A stretch of DNA of 64,000 nt, taken from NCBI RefSeq assembly GCF_001279775.1, contig NZ_LGDG01000226.1, positions 14,810-78,809 on the forward strand, written 5' to 3'. The position numbers and the translations under genes are program-made. Position 1 is the stretch's first letter, and the number at the start of each line of letters is the position of its first letter. This document shows positions 26,698 through 34,617 of the stretch, one piece after another. This DNA is from Streptomyces sp. MMG1533 (GTDB lineage Bacteria; Actinomycetota; Actinomycetes; Streptomycetales; Streptomycetaceae). Below the pieces are notes generated by a model. The model was given only the letters and a program-made list of their open reading frames with translations. It did not search any database and was not told the DNA's origin.

Positions 26698-28803
26698 TTG
26701 AGCACCCCGCCCACCCTGCTGTCCCGCGCCAAGCCCCGTCTGCGGCGGGCGATGGAGATCCTCGTGGAGGAGAAGGACGGTCTGCACTTCAGCGAACTGT
26801 GGCAACGCGTCGTCGCCGAATACCCGCTCGACCCGGACGAGACCGAGCTCCGCAAAGCGACGAACGAGACCAAGGGCCAGAACACGTGGGTGTGGCAGAC
26901 GTCCGACTGCGTCCTGGCGGGGATGCTCGTCAAGCGCAACGGCATCTGGTCGGCCACCCATCTCGCCAGGTATCAGCTGGCTGCCCGCCAGGATCCACTG
27001 GAGTTCTTCGACGTTCCGAAACGGGCCTTCGCGTACTGGCAGTCACACAAGGTCGGCTACGCCTATGCGGCCCGGCTCTGCGGCGCCGTCCGTCCCGGAC
27101 ACTGGGTCGCCCTCGGAGCGCTCGCCGCGGAGAGCGGACTGGCCCCGTCCCGGCTCGCACCCTGGTTGTGGGGAACGAGGCCCAAGGGGTGGTTCCGGGT
27201 GCTCGACGAGGACGGCCGGGTGCCGGAGGAGATCCACGCCGACGAGCAGGAGATCGCGGAGTACGCGGGCCACTTCCGGAGCACAGGGGCGGAGGCCGAC
27301 ACCGCCCAGGGTTGGGGCACCGAGGTCGGCGTCGCGGAGCTGAAGCACGTCCTGGCAGCCGAGGACGCGCGGCGAGGCAGCGGTCAGAACGCCTGGCTGA
27401 TCAGCGTCGACACCTTGTGGGGTGCGGGGCAGATCCAGCGGTGGCTCGACGAGGGTTTTTGCTCCCTGCCCGCCGACCTGGACGAATTGCCCGGCGCCAT
27501 CTCACCCGAGGAGTTGGCTCTCGTCGTCGAAAATCGATATGCGCGGACCGGCTCGAAGCAGCAACGGGCCCGCCTGGCCGAGAGCTTCGACCGGTTCCTC
27601 AACCTCATGCACCCGGACGACCACGTCGCGGTCGCCACCGGCGGCAAACTCTGGCTGGGCACGGTCACGGGTGACGCCGAACTCGAAAAGGGGCCCGATC
27701 GCAGTCGGCTACGACGCCCGGTGCAGTGGCTCACCGTCCCCATCGACGAGACGGCGCTGCCGGAAGAGCTGCAGGCCCAGCTCTCCAGCGAACACAAGGT
27801 CGTGGATCTGACCCACCTGCTCGACAGGATCCGAGCGCTCGCCGAGGCCGCCGACGTCGGTCCGGAGGAAGAGGTTCCCAAACCCCTGCCCGCCCCCGGC
27901 GTCATCCTCCCCCGGCCCACCGACACACTCGCCGAGGAACTCCTGGTGACCAAGGAGTGGCTGGACGAGGTGCGTGAACTCCTCACCGATCACAAGCAGT
28001 TGATCTTCTACGGTCCTCCCGGCACCGGAAAGACCCACCTCGCCCTGCACATCGCCGAGCACCTCGCGGGCGACCGACGTGCCGTGAAACTCGTGCAGTT
28101 CCATCCCTCGTACGCCTACGAGGACTTCATCCAGGGCTACCGTCCCGTACAGCGAGCCGTCGGCGAATCGGCACCGGGCGCGCTCGGCTTCGAACTGCGC
28201 AACGGCCCGTTCCTCAACCTGGTCGAGACGGCCAGGGCGAACCCGGACACGCCCCACTTCCTGATCATCGACGAGATCAACCGGGCCAACCTGGCGAAGG
28301 TCTTCGGGGAGCTGTACTTCGTGCTGGAGTACCGCAAGCGGCCGGTGGACCTCCAATACTCGGGCGAGTTCACGATGCCGTCCAACATCTTCGTCATCGG
28401 CACGATGAACACCGCGGACCGGTCCATCGCGCTCGTCGACGCCGCCATGCGTCGCCGTTTCGCCTTCCTCCCCCTCCACCCGGACGACGAGCCCACCCGC
28501 GGCCTGCTCGCGGCCTGGATCGCTCGTGAGCACCCGGACGCGGAGGAGGACGTCACGGCGCTGCACCAGGCCCTCAACTCCCGTATCGAGGACAAGGACT
28601 TCAAGATCGGGCCCTCGTATCTGATGCGGGACTCGGTCTACCGCGAAGGCGGCCTCGACCGGGTCTGGCGCACCGCGATCCTGCCGCTGCTCGAAGAGCA
28701 CCACTACGGCGATGGCACGGATGTCGTGCGACGCTACGGCCTCCAGGCCATCCGCCGAACGGTCGCCGCCGACCGTACTCAGGCCGCCGGAGTTCCCGAG
28801 TGA
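26698..28803 (+). CDS. McrB-like GTPase/AAA+ subunit with N-terminal winged helix and EVE-like reader
   Basis: A 701-aa product. TTG at 26698 is chosen for its GGAG site 7 bp upstream. Residues about 10-90 resemble an Mrr-type winged helix (ILVEEKDGLHFSELWQRV). Residues about 228-345 (NAWLISVDTLWG ... GGKLWLGTVTGD) look like an EVE/PUA-type domain that in McrB relatives reads modified cytosine. The AAA+ motor shows GPPGTGKT (439-446), the McrB signature IIDEINRANLAKVFGELY (DEINRA from 525) and GTMNTADRS (about 569-577), ending in AMRRRF. The motor of a modification-dependent type IV restriction complex. The stop overlaps the mcrC start in GTGA. Confidence 0.92.
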   Translation: MSTPPTLLSRAKPRLRRAMEILVEEKDGLHFSELWQRVVAEYPLDPDETELRKATNETKGQNTWVWQTSDCVLAGMLVKRNGIWSATHLARYQLAARQDPLEFFDVPKRAFAYWQSHKVGYAYAARLCGAVRPGHWVALGALAAESGLAPSRLAPWLWGTRPKGWFRVLDEDGRVPEEIHADEQEIAEYAGHFRSTGAEADTAQGWGTEVGVAELKHVLAAEDARRGSGQNAWLISVDTLWGAGQIQRWLDEGFCSLPADLDELPGAISPEELALVVENRYARTGSKQQRARLAESFDRFLNLMHPDDHVAVATGGKLWLGTVTGDAELEKGPDRSRLRRPVQWLTVPIDETALPEELQAQLSSEHKVVDLTHLLDRIRALAEAADVGPEEEVPKPLPAPGVILPRPTDTLAEELLVTKEWLDEVRELLTDHKQLIFYGPPGTGKTHLALHIAEHLAGDRRAVKLVQFHPSYAYEDFIQGYRPVQRAVGESAPGALGFELRNGPFLNLVETARANPDTPHFLIIDEINRANLAKVFGELYFVLEYRKRPVDLQYSGEFTMPSNIFVIGTMNTADRSIALVDAAMRRRFAFLPLHPDDEPTRGLLAAWIAREHPDAEEDVTALHQALNSRIEDKDFKIGPSYLMRDSVYREGGLDRVWRTAILPLLEEHHYGDGTDVVRRYGLQAIRRTVAADRTQAAGVPE

Positions 28804-30080
28804 CCTTCACCCGGCGCCTCGACCTCACCGAGCACGGCGGCTGGTCGCCGGCCCGGCTGTCCCCGACCACGGGACAATCTCTGGCCGAGTCGGGCGTCGT
28901 CGAGGCGCGCACCGATCCCTACGACCCGACACACTGGGAGGTGCGAGCGCTCACCAAGGTCGGGATGGTGCGGATCGCCGGGGTGGAGGTGTCCGTCGCG
29001 CCGAAACTCCCCATCGAACGGCTCTTTTTCCTCGTCGGCTACACGGCCGACCCGACACGCGGCTGGCGTACCGACGAGGAACTCGTGGACATCGGATCGC
29101 ACACAGGGATCGTGCCCGCCCTCGCCCACGCCTTCGAGCGGCTCGCGGACCGTGCCCTGCGGCAGGGCCTGCTCCAGGGATATCGCACAGTGGAGGACGC
29201 GATTCCCGTTGTACGAGGGCGGATCCGCACGACCGACCAGATGCAACGCCGGTACGGCGTCCCCCTGCCCGTTGAGGTGACGTACGACGAGTTCACCACT
29301 GACATCCCGGAGAACCAGTTGCTCCTCGCGGCAGCCGAACGTCTGCTGCGACTGCCGGAGATCCCCCGCGTCGTACGCCATCGGCTGGTGCGGCTGTGCA
29401 CGAGACTCACCGAAGTCGGTCCACTGGTGCCTGGCCGTCCCCTCCCGCGCTGGCGGCCGAGTCGCCTCAATGCCCGGTATCAAGCTCCTTGCAGGTTCGC
29501 CGAGTTGATTTTGAACGGCACGTCCGTCGAGCACCAGCGCGGGGACGTACGCGTCGACGGTTTCCTCTTCGACCTTGCCAAGGTCTTCGAGGACTTCGTC
29601 TGCGCCGCCCTCACTCAGGCGCTGCGCCCCTACGGCGGCCGGTGCCGAGCGCAGGCCCGGCACCACCTGGACGAGGCCTCCGAGATCCTGATGAAGCCCG
29701 ACCTGGTGCACTCCTCGGACGAGGGTGTTCCGAGAGCCGTCGCCGACGCCAAGTACAAGGCGGAGAGACCGGAGGGCTTCCCGCAGGCGGATCTGTACCA
29801 GATGCTTGCTTATTGCACGGCGCTCGGTCTGCCCGCCGGGCACCTGATCTACGCCAAGGGCAACGAGCCGCAGGCCCTCCACACGGTCCGCGGCACCGGC
29901 ACGGCAATCATCCAGCACGCCCTGGAACTCGACGAGGAACCCTCGCGCATCCTGGCCGCGGTGGAACGCATCGCGGCCTGTATGGCCGTCGGTGACCAGC
30001 CGCATTCACATGGCCCGACGTGTGCGGGGATCATCCGGCAGCGGGCACCGGAGGTTTCCCGGACCAGACCTCACGCATGA
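28800..30080 (+). CDS. McrC-like nuclease subunit
   Basis: A 426-aa product with GTG at 28800 overlapping the mcrB stop, as in most mcrBC pairs. The N-terminal half binds the motor in known McrC proteins. The C-terminal half carries the PD-(D/E)XK nuclease: KPDLV with Asp301, then AVADAKYK with Asp316 and Lys318, and a QMLAY helix. Its last 50 bp run antisense through the end of the convergent PUA-nuclease gene. The tail after residue about 395 (GDQPHSHGPTCAG...) has no expected structure and may reflect loss of an earlier stop. Confidence 0.9.
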   Translation: MTFTRRLDLTEHGGWSPARLSPTTGQSLAESGVVEARTDPYDPTHWEVRALTKVGMVRIAGVEVSVAPKLPIERLFFLVGYTADPTRGWRTDEELVDIGSHTGIVPALAHAFERLADRALRQGLLQGYRTVEDAIPVVRGRIRTTDQMQRRYGVPLPVEVTYDEFTTDIPENQLLLAAAERLLRLPEIPRVVRHRLVRLCTRLTEVGPLVPGRPLPRWRPSRLNARYQAPCRFAELILNGTSVEHQRGDVRVDGFLFDLAKVFEDFVCAALTQALRPYGGRCRAQARHHLDEASEILMKPDLVHSSDEGVPRAVADAKYKAERPEGFPQADLYQMLAYCTALGLPAGHLIYAKGNEPQALHTVRGTGTAIIQHALELDEEPSRILAAVERIAACMAVGDQPHSHGPTCAGIIRQRAPEVSRTRPHA

Positions 30081-31068
30081 GTGCTCGGCGCTCGCTCGAT
30101 GCGGGCAGCCGGTGGAACCCGCCTGAGGACTCACGGTGGACGCAGTCGATGCCGTAACGGTGCAGCAGTTCGACGTCCTCCCGTTCCGGGAGCTCGGGGA
30201 AAAGGGCGGTGAGGAGTCGCGCAGGAGACGGGCTGTGGGGAGCGTAGTCGAGGAGCTGTGCCAGAGCCTGTCGCACGTGACTGTGGCCTGCGGCACTCTT
30301 CGCCTCGATCACTTCTGCTTCACCGGCTGCTTCGACATACATGTCGCTGATGCCGGACGGGCAGAAGAACCGTCTGGCCGTCAGGCCGCGAACGGCCAGG
30401 AAATCGCGGTACTCGCGGACGAGTCGGGCCTCCCGACGGTCAACGACGATCAGGCGCCGACTCCGCCGATAACCGGTTCGGTTGGTGCGCAACTCCTCAA
30501 GGGCCGCGATGCGCACGGGATCAGTGTCCCGGCCAGTGGGATCGATCGCTGGTGGCTCTTCCCCACTGGGGGTGATCATGAAGTCCTCGAGGACCGATCG
30601 CGCTCTATCGCCCCGAAGGACCATCTGCCCGGGGAAGTTGTGTGCAGGCTTGTACCCGATGGCCGCGTTGAGTTCGTCGTACGGAATGTCCGCCGGTACC
30701 AAGTCCACGAGACTGTAGATGGTGTGCCAACTCGTCCCGTCGGCCTTGGGCGGCCAGAGGAGATCGGCGAGTGCTCGGTTGCGGAAGATCGCTCCGACTT
30801 CCCCTATGGCGCGCACCTGGTTCTGGCCCGTGAACAGAACGACGTCACCGGTGATCACGTCGGTGAACTTCCTGTCATGTGCCGGCGCCGCGCCCCAGAA
30901 CCTGGCTTGTCCTTCCGGATGAAGAATCCTGAGCTGCGCCCGTTGATCGACTGCGAGCAGACTGTCACAGCGCGACTGTGTGAAGTCCACCTGCCGCTCG
31001 ACCGTGTCCGCCCAGTGGCGGCGCGTCTCAGGACTGCCGTACGACGGGGATATGAGCACCCGCACCAT
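30031..31068 (-). CDS. Putative modification-dependent nuclease: PUA/EVE-like domain plus PD-(D/E)XK
   Basis: A 345-aa product, ATG at 31068. Residues about 50-165 (FTDVITGDVVLFTGQNQVRA ... RNRALADLLWPP ... WHTIYSLVDL) look like a PUA-superfamily (EVE/ASCH) DNA-modification reader. Residues 205-285 hold a compact PD-(D/E)XK core: GISDMYVEA with Asp242, VIEAK with Glu255 and Lys257, then QALAQLLDYA. This pairing of a base reader and a nuclease fits single-chain type IV restriction enzymes; the substrate modification is unknown. It follows the nucleotidyltransferase gene by 15 bp. Its end overlaps the mcrC end by 50 bp on the opposite strand. Confidence 0.75.
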   Translation of the reverse strand: MVRVLISPSYGSPETRRHWADTVERQVDFTQSRCDSLLAVDQRAQLRILHPEGQARFWGAAPAHDRKFTDVITGDVVLFTGQNQVRAIGEVGAIFRNRALADLLWPPKADGTSWHTIYSLVDLVPADIPYDELNAAIGYKPAHNFPGQMVLRGDRARSVLEDFMITPSGEEPPAIDPTGRDTDPVRIAALEELRTNRTGYRRSRRLIVVDRREARLVREYRDFLAVRGLTARRFFCPSGISDMYVEAAGEAEVIEAKSAAGHSHVRQALAQLLDYAPHSPSPARLLTALFPELPEREDVELLHRYGIDCVHRESSGGFHRLPASSERRALMREVWSGKPPVPAAG

Positions 31069-31083
31069 GTGTTTCCTTCTCGC

Positions 31084-31824
31084 CTAGAAGTTCGTGGCCC
31101 GTTCCCGGCTCGCCGTCTCGAAAATCACCTGGGCCTGAGTGATCGCCTGGGTCAGCGAGTCCGGGTCCGCCCCTGCGGACATTGACGCGATGACGCCGTC
31201 CACGGTTCGCAGCCCGGCCCGCTCCAGCAACCGCTTCTCGTTCGTCACCCACTCCCCGCGCGCCGCGAGCACACCGTGCCCGGCCTGCATGGCGGCCGTG
31301 GCGATCGCGCCGGCGACCTCCGCGAGCCGGCCCGCCGGGGCGTGGTTGGCCTTGGCGTACGCAAGGGTGGCGACGGCGGTGCCGTGCCAGCGCTCGGCGG
31401 CGGAGGTGCGGAGTTTCTCCGGGTAGGCAGCCGGCCGAGGCAGTTCGCCTCGCAGCACGCGATTGATCGCCAGTTCGGCGACGACCAAGTAACTCGGAAT
31501 CCCCGCCAGATGGAACAGCAGGGGCTCCACCCGGAAGCGCCCCTCCTCCGCCTCCGCCAACTCGTGCTCCACCACGTCGAGATCGCGGTAGTGCACGTCC
31601 ACGCGCCGCCCGTCGATCGTCAGCCACGCACCCCCGTTGAACACCCCGCCACCCCAGCCGCCGATCTCGGAGACCTCGCCCTCCCAACCAAGGGCGCGCA
31701 GGTCGTCGGGATCGAAGGCCCCGCGGTAGTAGACGGCCAGGTCCCAGTCGCTGTCGGGCTTGTGGGTGCCCTGGGCACGGGAGCCGCCGAGGGCCACGGC
31801 CCGGACTGTGGGGAGGGAGGGCAT
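31084..31824 (-). CDS. Nucleotidyltransferase-fold protein
   Basis: About 246 aa from the ATG at 31824 (MPSLPTVRAVALGGSR). A GTG at 31860 would add 12 residues; neither start has a clear ribosome site. The pattern GGSRAQG followed by DSDWDLAVYY is the NTP-transferase fold (G-S then D-x-D), and VDVHYRD could give the third carboxylate. Similar single-domain enzymes modify antibiotics, proteins or RNA, and many act in toxin or defence pairs; the substrate is unknown. Middle gene of the minus-strand run with the helical protein (54 bp upstream) and the PUA-nuclease (15 bp downstream). Confidence 0.8.
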   Translation of the reverse strand: MPSLPTVRAVALGGSRAQGTHKPDSDWDLAVYYRGAFDPDDLRALGWEGEVSEIGGWGGGVFNGGAWLTIDGRRVDVHYRDLDVVEHELAEAEEGRFRVEPLLFHLAGIPSYLVVAELAINRVLRGELPRPAAYPEKLRTSAAERWHGTAVATLAYAKANHAPAGRLAEVAGAIATAAMQAGHGVLAARGEWVTNEKRLLERAGLRTVDGVIASMSAGADPDSLTQAITQAQVIFETASRERATNF

Positions 31825-31878
31825 GGCCGCAGCGTACGTAGCTGCGCGCCGCGTCTCCACGCAATTGCGTGCCGGGCC

Positions 31879-32337
31879 TCAGCCCGTCGCCGCCACCCCG
31901 AAGTCGGCCCCCGAGATGCCGCCGAGCCCCTCGGCGATCCGCCGCAACGGATCCCGCAGCGCGGTCAGTTCGGCGCGCATCGCCTCCGCCTCCGGCCAGG
32001 CCGTCTCGTGGTCGAGCGGAGCGACGTCCGCCGGGCGGCGGGCCTCGTACGCGGCGAGACGGGGGTGCCAGGAAGTGGTGAAGGGCCGGATGACGTCGTT
32101 GATCAACGTGTACGCGAGGCTCTGGACCGTCGGCGCACCGCCGTCCGCCCCCTGCTCCAGACCGATGCTGTACGTGTGCAGCGTCGCGCGCGTGAAGTCG
32201 ATCAGTGACTTCAGGGACGACAGGGCCTCGCGCAGGCTGCCCGTGCCCGGGGTCAGTTCCTGCACCCCGATCCGGGTGACAAGCTCGACCTGGATGTCGA
32301 AGGCGGCCATGCGTTCCGACTCGCTGGGTGCTGCCAC
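31879..32337 (-). CDS. Conserved helical protein, paralogue of the 32827 gene
   Basis: About 152 aa from the GTG at 32337, preceded by GGAGGGAGG. Family not recognised. It aligns by eye over nearly its whole length with the product of the divergent gene at 32827-33468: shared ELVTR, LREALSSL, a middle segment ending VIRP or VLRP, SWHPRL-AYE-RRP and an Ala/Leu/Arg-rich final helix. No signal peptide or membrane helix; all predicted helix. First gene of the run with nucleotidyltransferase and nuclease. It could be a recruiter or sensor; this is a guess. Confidence 0.7.
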   Translation of the reverse strand: MAAPSESERMAAFDIQVELVTRIGVQELTPGTGSLREALSSLKSLIDFTRATLHTYSIGLEQGADGGAPTVQSLAYTLINDVIRPFTTSWHPRLAAYEARRPADVAPLDHETAWPEAEAMRAELTALRDPLRRIAEGLGGISGADFGVAATG

Positions 32338-32826
32338 GGGTGCCTCCCTCCGGCTTCCGGGAAAGTCCAGCGTAACCGGGTCGCGGCGGCCGCCGCACAG
32401 GGTACGCAGGGCGGTACGACGCAGGACTTCGGTGCGGGCGGGGGCCGGGTCGTGGTGATGCCAGGCGTGCAGGGTGACCGGGTGGAGCTGCCGGCCTCCG
32501 TCGGGACGGGTGCGAGCAGGCTGCGTACGCGGAGTTCGGCGACGCCGTTCTCGGCACGCCGGCGGGCGACGGCTCTGGCACCTGGTCGGCGGCGTTCGCC
32601 GTGTCCACGTCGTCAACCACGGAGCCCCGTCACTTCCTCGTCGGCGAGCGCGTCGAGCAGGTAGGTGCCGCGGGCGGGCAGACACTTCTCGTCGGTGAAC
32701 ACCTGGAGCCCGCCGACGCACAGCGCCCGCGCGAGCGGACGGACCTGCTCCGCATCTCCACGGCTGTAGCCGTGGAAGACGTCCCGGACGGCGACTTACC
32801 CTACTGTGGGTACCGGGGAGGCGATC
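32338..32826. other. 489-bp non-coding gap with gene debris
   Basis: Between the two divergent paralogues. Apart from the fragment at 32613-32795, several minus-strand stretches look protein-like but break between frames, for example LRVRSLLAPVP near 32520 and QLHPVTLHAWHHHDP near 32460. An 8-bp hairpin (CCACGGCT and AGCCGTGG, loop GT) sits at 32758-32775. The promoter of the plus-strand gene must lie near 32790-32815. Confidence 0.5.
32613..32795 (-). pseudogene. Gene fragment, possibly from a TIR domain
   Basis: A 60-codon open stretch that begins right after a TAA, has no usable start and ends in TGA. It reads RDVFHGYSRGDAEQVRPLAR, then GGLQVFTDEK. This recalls the first strand, helix and second strand of TIR domains (DVFISYSR-D ... 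L...GL-VF-D). The part holding the catalytic Glu is absent. Alternatively it derives from another gene type. Clearly not an intact gene. Confidence 0.4.
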
Positions 32827-33468
32827 ATGAGACACAGGCAGCGCAGACGGCGGAGCCCTGGGGGCCCGGCGCAGGTCACGGCCAAGCTGACGATTCCCTT
32901 CGTCGGCGAGATCTCCGGTACGTGGGAACCGGCCGATGCGGAACGCAGTGCGGCCTGGGAGTTGTACCTGGAGCTGGTCACGCGTGTGTCGGTGGAGGAA
33001 CTCGCCCCGGAGGAGGGGTTCCTGCGTGAGGCGCTGTCCTCCCTCTACACGTTCTTCACCACGACCCGCGAGATCCTCCGCCGCTACGGCCCGGAGGTCG
33101 CCCCGCCCCTGGCCCCCGGCCACGTGAGCTTCGGTGTCCTGGCCGTCACCGTCCTCAACCGCGTCCTGCGCCCTCTCCTCGCCTCCTGGCACCCACGCCT
33201 GACGGCCTACGAGTCCCAGCGCCCACCCGGCCGGGACCCCGTCGCGCACGAGCGTCAGTGGGAGCACGCGGAAGCGCTCCGCACCGAGATCGCTGCGGTA
33301 CGGCAGACCTTGGTCTCCCTGGCCCGGACCCTCCAGGAAGTGGCAGGCGTCAGCGACCTGATCGACCTGCCGGCACCGCGGGCGCCCCGGCCTCCCGATG
33401 TGAGGCACCCCCCGGCAGCTCAGACGGGTCCTGCGCGTGGTGAAGGCCCTGAGGGTTCCGGCAGTTGA
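32827..33468 (+). CDS. Conserved helical protein, paralogue of the 31879 gene
   Basis: 213 aa from the ATG at 32827, with GGGGAGG 6 bp upstream. A basic N-terminus (MRHRQRRRRSPGG) leads into a region matching the divergent gene at 31879-32337: ELVTRVSVEEL, LREALSSLYTFF, VLNRVLRPLLASWHPRLTAYESQRP, then an Ala/Leu helix. A Pro-rich tail of about 35 residues follows. Family not recognised. The short beta-like insert before the shared part (LTIPFVGEISGTWEPADAER) is missing from the paralogue. It marks the right end of the defence-like genes. Confidence 0.7.
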   Translation: MRHRQRRRRSPGGPAQVTAKLTIPFVGEISGTWEPADAERSAAWELYLELVTRVSVEELAPEEGFLREALSSLYTFFTTTREILRRYGPEVAPPLAPGHVSFGVLAVTVLNRVLRPLLASWHPRLTAYESQRPPGRDPVAHERQWEHAEALRTEIAAVRQTLVSLARTLQEVAGVSDLIDLPAPRAPRPPDVRHPPAAQTGPARGEGPEGSGS

Positions 33469-33553
33469 GAAGCAGTTGAGAACAACACCCTCGACCGGCG
33501 ACGGATCGCTCTGACGGCCTGAGGCCACCTCCCCGGCGCGCCGGAAGGGCCCG

Positions 33554-33949
33554 TCACTCCGGATGCGCCGGGAGGACGTCGGCCATGAGCGCCGCGTACG
33601 CCTCCGCCGGCGTCCTCCCGCCGCCTGCCGCCCCGGGGTTGGCTTTCCAGAAGCGCATGCAGGGGACGTCCTGTTCGTCCCAGCCGTTCGGCAGGTCGTC
33701 CGGCGGACACGGGAACGCGAGCCAGGGACCCGGCTCGTAGGCGCCCCCGTACCGGGATTCGATGAGGGTCACGGGATGAAGGGGAGGCAGGGGGGTGTGG
33801 CCCGGGAGCAGTGCGGCCACGAAGGGTTCGTCGACGGCGATGTAGGCCTCGGGCCAGTCGGACTCCGTGACGGTGAGGAGATCGTCCGGCGAGGCCGCGG
33901 CGAGGTGGGCGACGACGCGCCGTGCGGCGTCGTTCACGTCGGCGGACAT
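33554..33949 (-). CDS. Hypothetical protein, 131 aa
   Basis: Codes for MSADVNDAARRVVAHLAAAS, then a mixed alpha/beta domain with the segments SDWPEAYIAVDEPFVAALLP, ESRYGGAYEPGPW and PCMRFWK. No motif or membrane helix that I recognise. Codon use is normal for the replicon. The start overlaps the end of a possible 54-codon gene upstream, which could couple their translation. Confidence 0.65.
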   Translation of the reverse strand: MSADVNDAARRVVAHLAAASPDDLLTVTESDWPEAYIAVDEPFVAALLPGHTPLPPLHPVTLIESRYGGAYEPGPWLAFPCPPDDLPNGWDEQDVPCMRFWKANPGAAGGGRTPAEAYAALMADVLPAHPE

Positions 33950-34098
33950 GGATCAGGCCTCCCGGAGGTCGCGGTGCCGATGGCGGGTCGGCGGCTGGTC
34001 GCAGGGGCCAGGCGGGCCGGGCGGGCCGGGCAGCCGAGCGCGCTGTGGGCGGGGTCGGTGCGGTGTCGGGCCGGGACGTGGTGGACCGTGCGCGACAT
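33934..34098 (-). CDS. Small Arg/Pro-rich protein, probably a shortened member of a Streptomyces family
   Basis: 54 codons from the ATG at 34098, with GGAGG 6 bp upstream. The N-terminus MSRTVHHVPARHRT recalls a longer Streptomyces family of small Arg-rich proteins beginning M-RTVHH-PA. The conserved remainder of that family is not obvious here, so this may be a truncated or drifted copy. The stop lies 13 bp beyond the start of the 131-aa gene (16-bp overlap). Confidence 0.45.
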   Translation of the reverse strand: MSRTVHHVPARHRTDPAHSALGCPARPARLAPATSRRPAIGTATSGRPDPCPPT

Positions 34099-34302
34099 GG
34101 CAGACCTCCGAGCCCATGGGAACTCAAGGGGCGAGGCCTGTCGAGCGGTTTGCGTCGAGCGGTTTGCGTCGACCGGTCGTCCTCCGCCCGCACGTCTGCC
34201 TCGGGTGATTGTCAGTGGGGCGCGCTTCAATGGGAGGTGTCGTCACGGAGCGTCATGAGGGGCCGCGGTCGAAGGGCTGTGCGTGCCACGGGGGAGGTAG
34301 CG
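33950..34302. other. Mostly non-coding gap of about 350 bp
   Basis: Apart from the small minus-strand reading frame, no gene is supported. It contains the tandem 14-mer at 34141-34168 and presumably divergent promoters for the minus-strand hypotheticals and the plus-strand RidA region. Confidence 0.5.
34141..34168. repeat. Tandem 14-bp duplication
   Basis: TCGAGCGGTTTGCG occurs twice in a row, and the first four bases (TCGA) recur directly after. It lies in the gap upstream of the RidA region. Confidence 0.8.
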
Positions 34303-34617
34303 ATGGTGGGCTGCGGGATGCACGAGGAGGACGGGCGGCGGTACGTCTCGTTGGCCGGTCTGCGTCTGCGGGGGTGGACCGGCGGGTTGGTGCGCCGTCT
34401 GCTCGGGCCGCCGGACCGGCTCAGTCTCGATCCGCGGGTGAGGGGCGCGCCGCAGGTCCGGCTGTACCGCCTGGAGCGGGTCGAGGCGGCCGAGCGGATC
34501 GGGGAGTTGCAGCCGTGGGAGGAGGGTCACCAGCGCCCGTGGCGGGGATATTCGGATGCGCGCGCGGGCGAACGCCCGGATGATCGGCGGGTTGCCCGCG
34601 ACCGGCCCAGGAGTGTC
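34303..34617 (+). other. In-frame coding stretch in front of ridA
   Basis: ATG at 34303 with GGGGAGG 5 bp upstream opens a frame with no stop before ridA. It reads YVSLAGLRLRGWTGGLVRRL, then LGPPDRLSLDP and RLYRLERVEAAERIG. This resembles a short actinobacterial domain found at the start of longer proteins (LRARGWT...LLGEPD...RLYR-RVEAAE). After about residue 72 the sequence is Arg/Asp-rich and unstructured up to the RidA Met. So this is either a real fusion (247 aa in all), a separate gene that lost its stop, or a remnant. Confidence 0.5.

Noticed and set aside
2634..30080. Complete DISARM or BREX locus
   Set aside because: No drmA, drmB, drmC, pglZ or brxC-type gene is seen; only methylase, SNF2 helicase and kinase are present.
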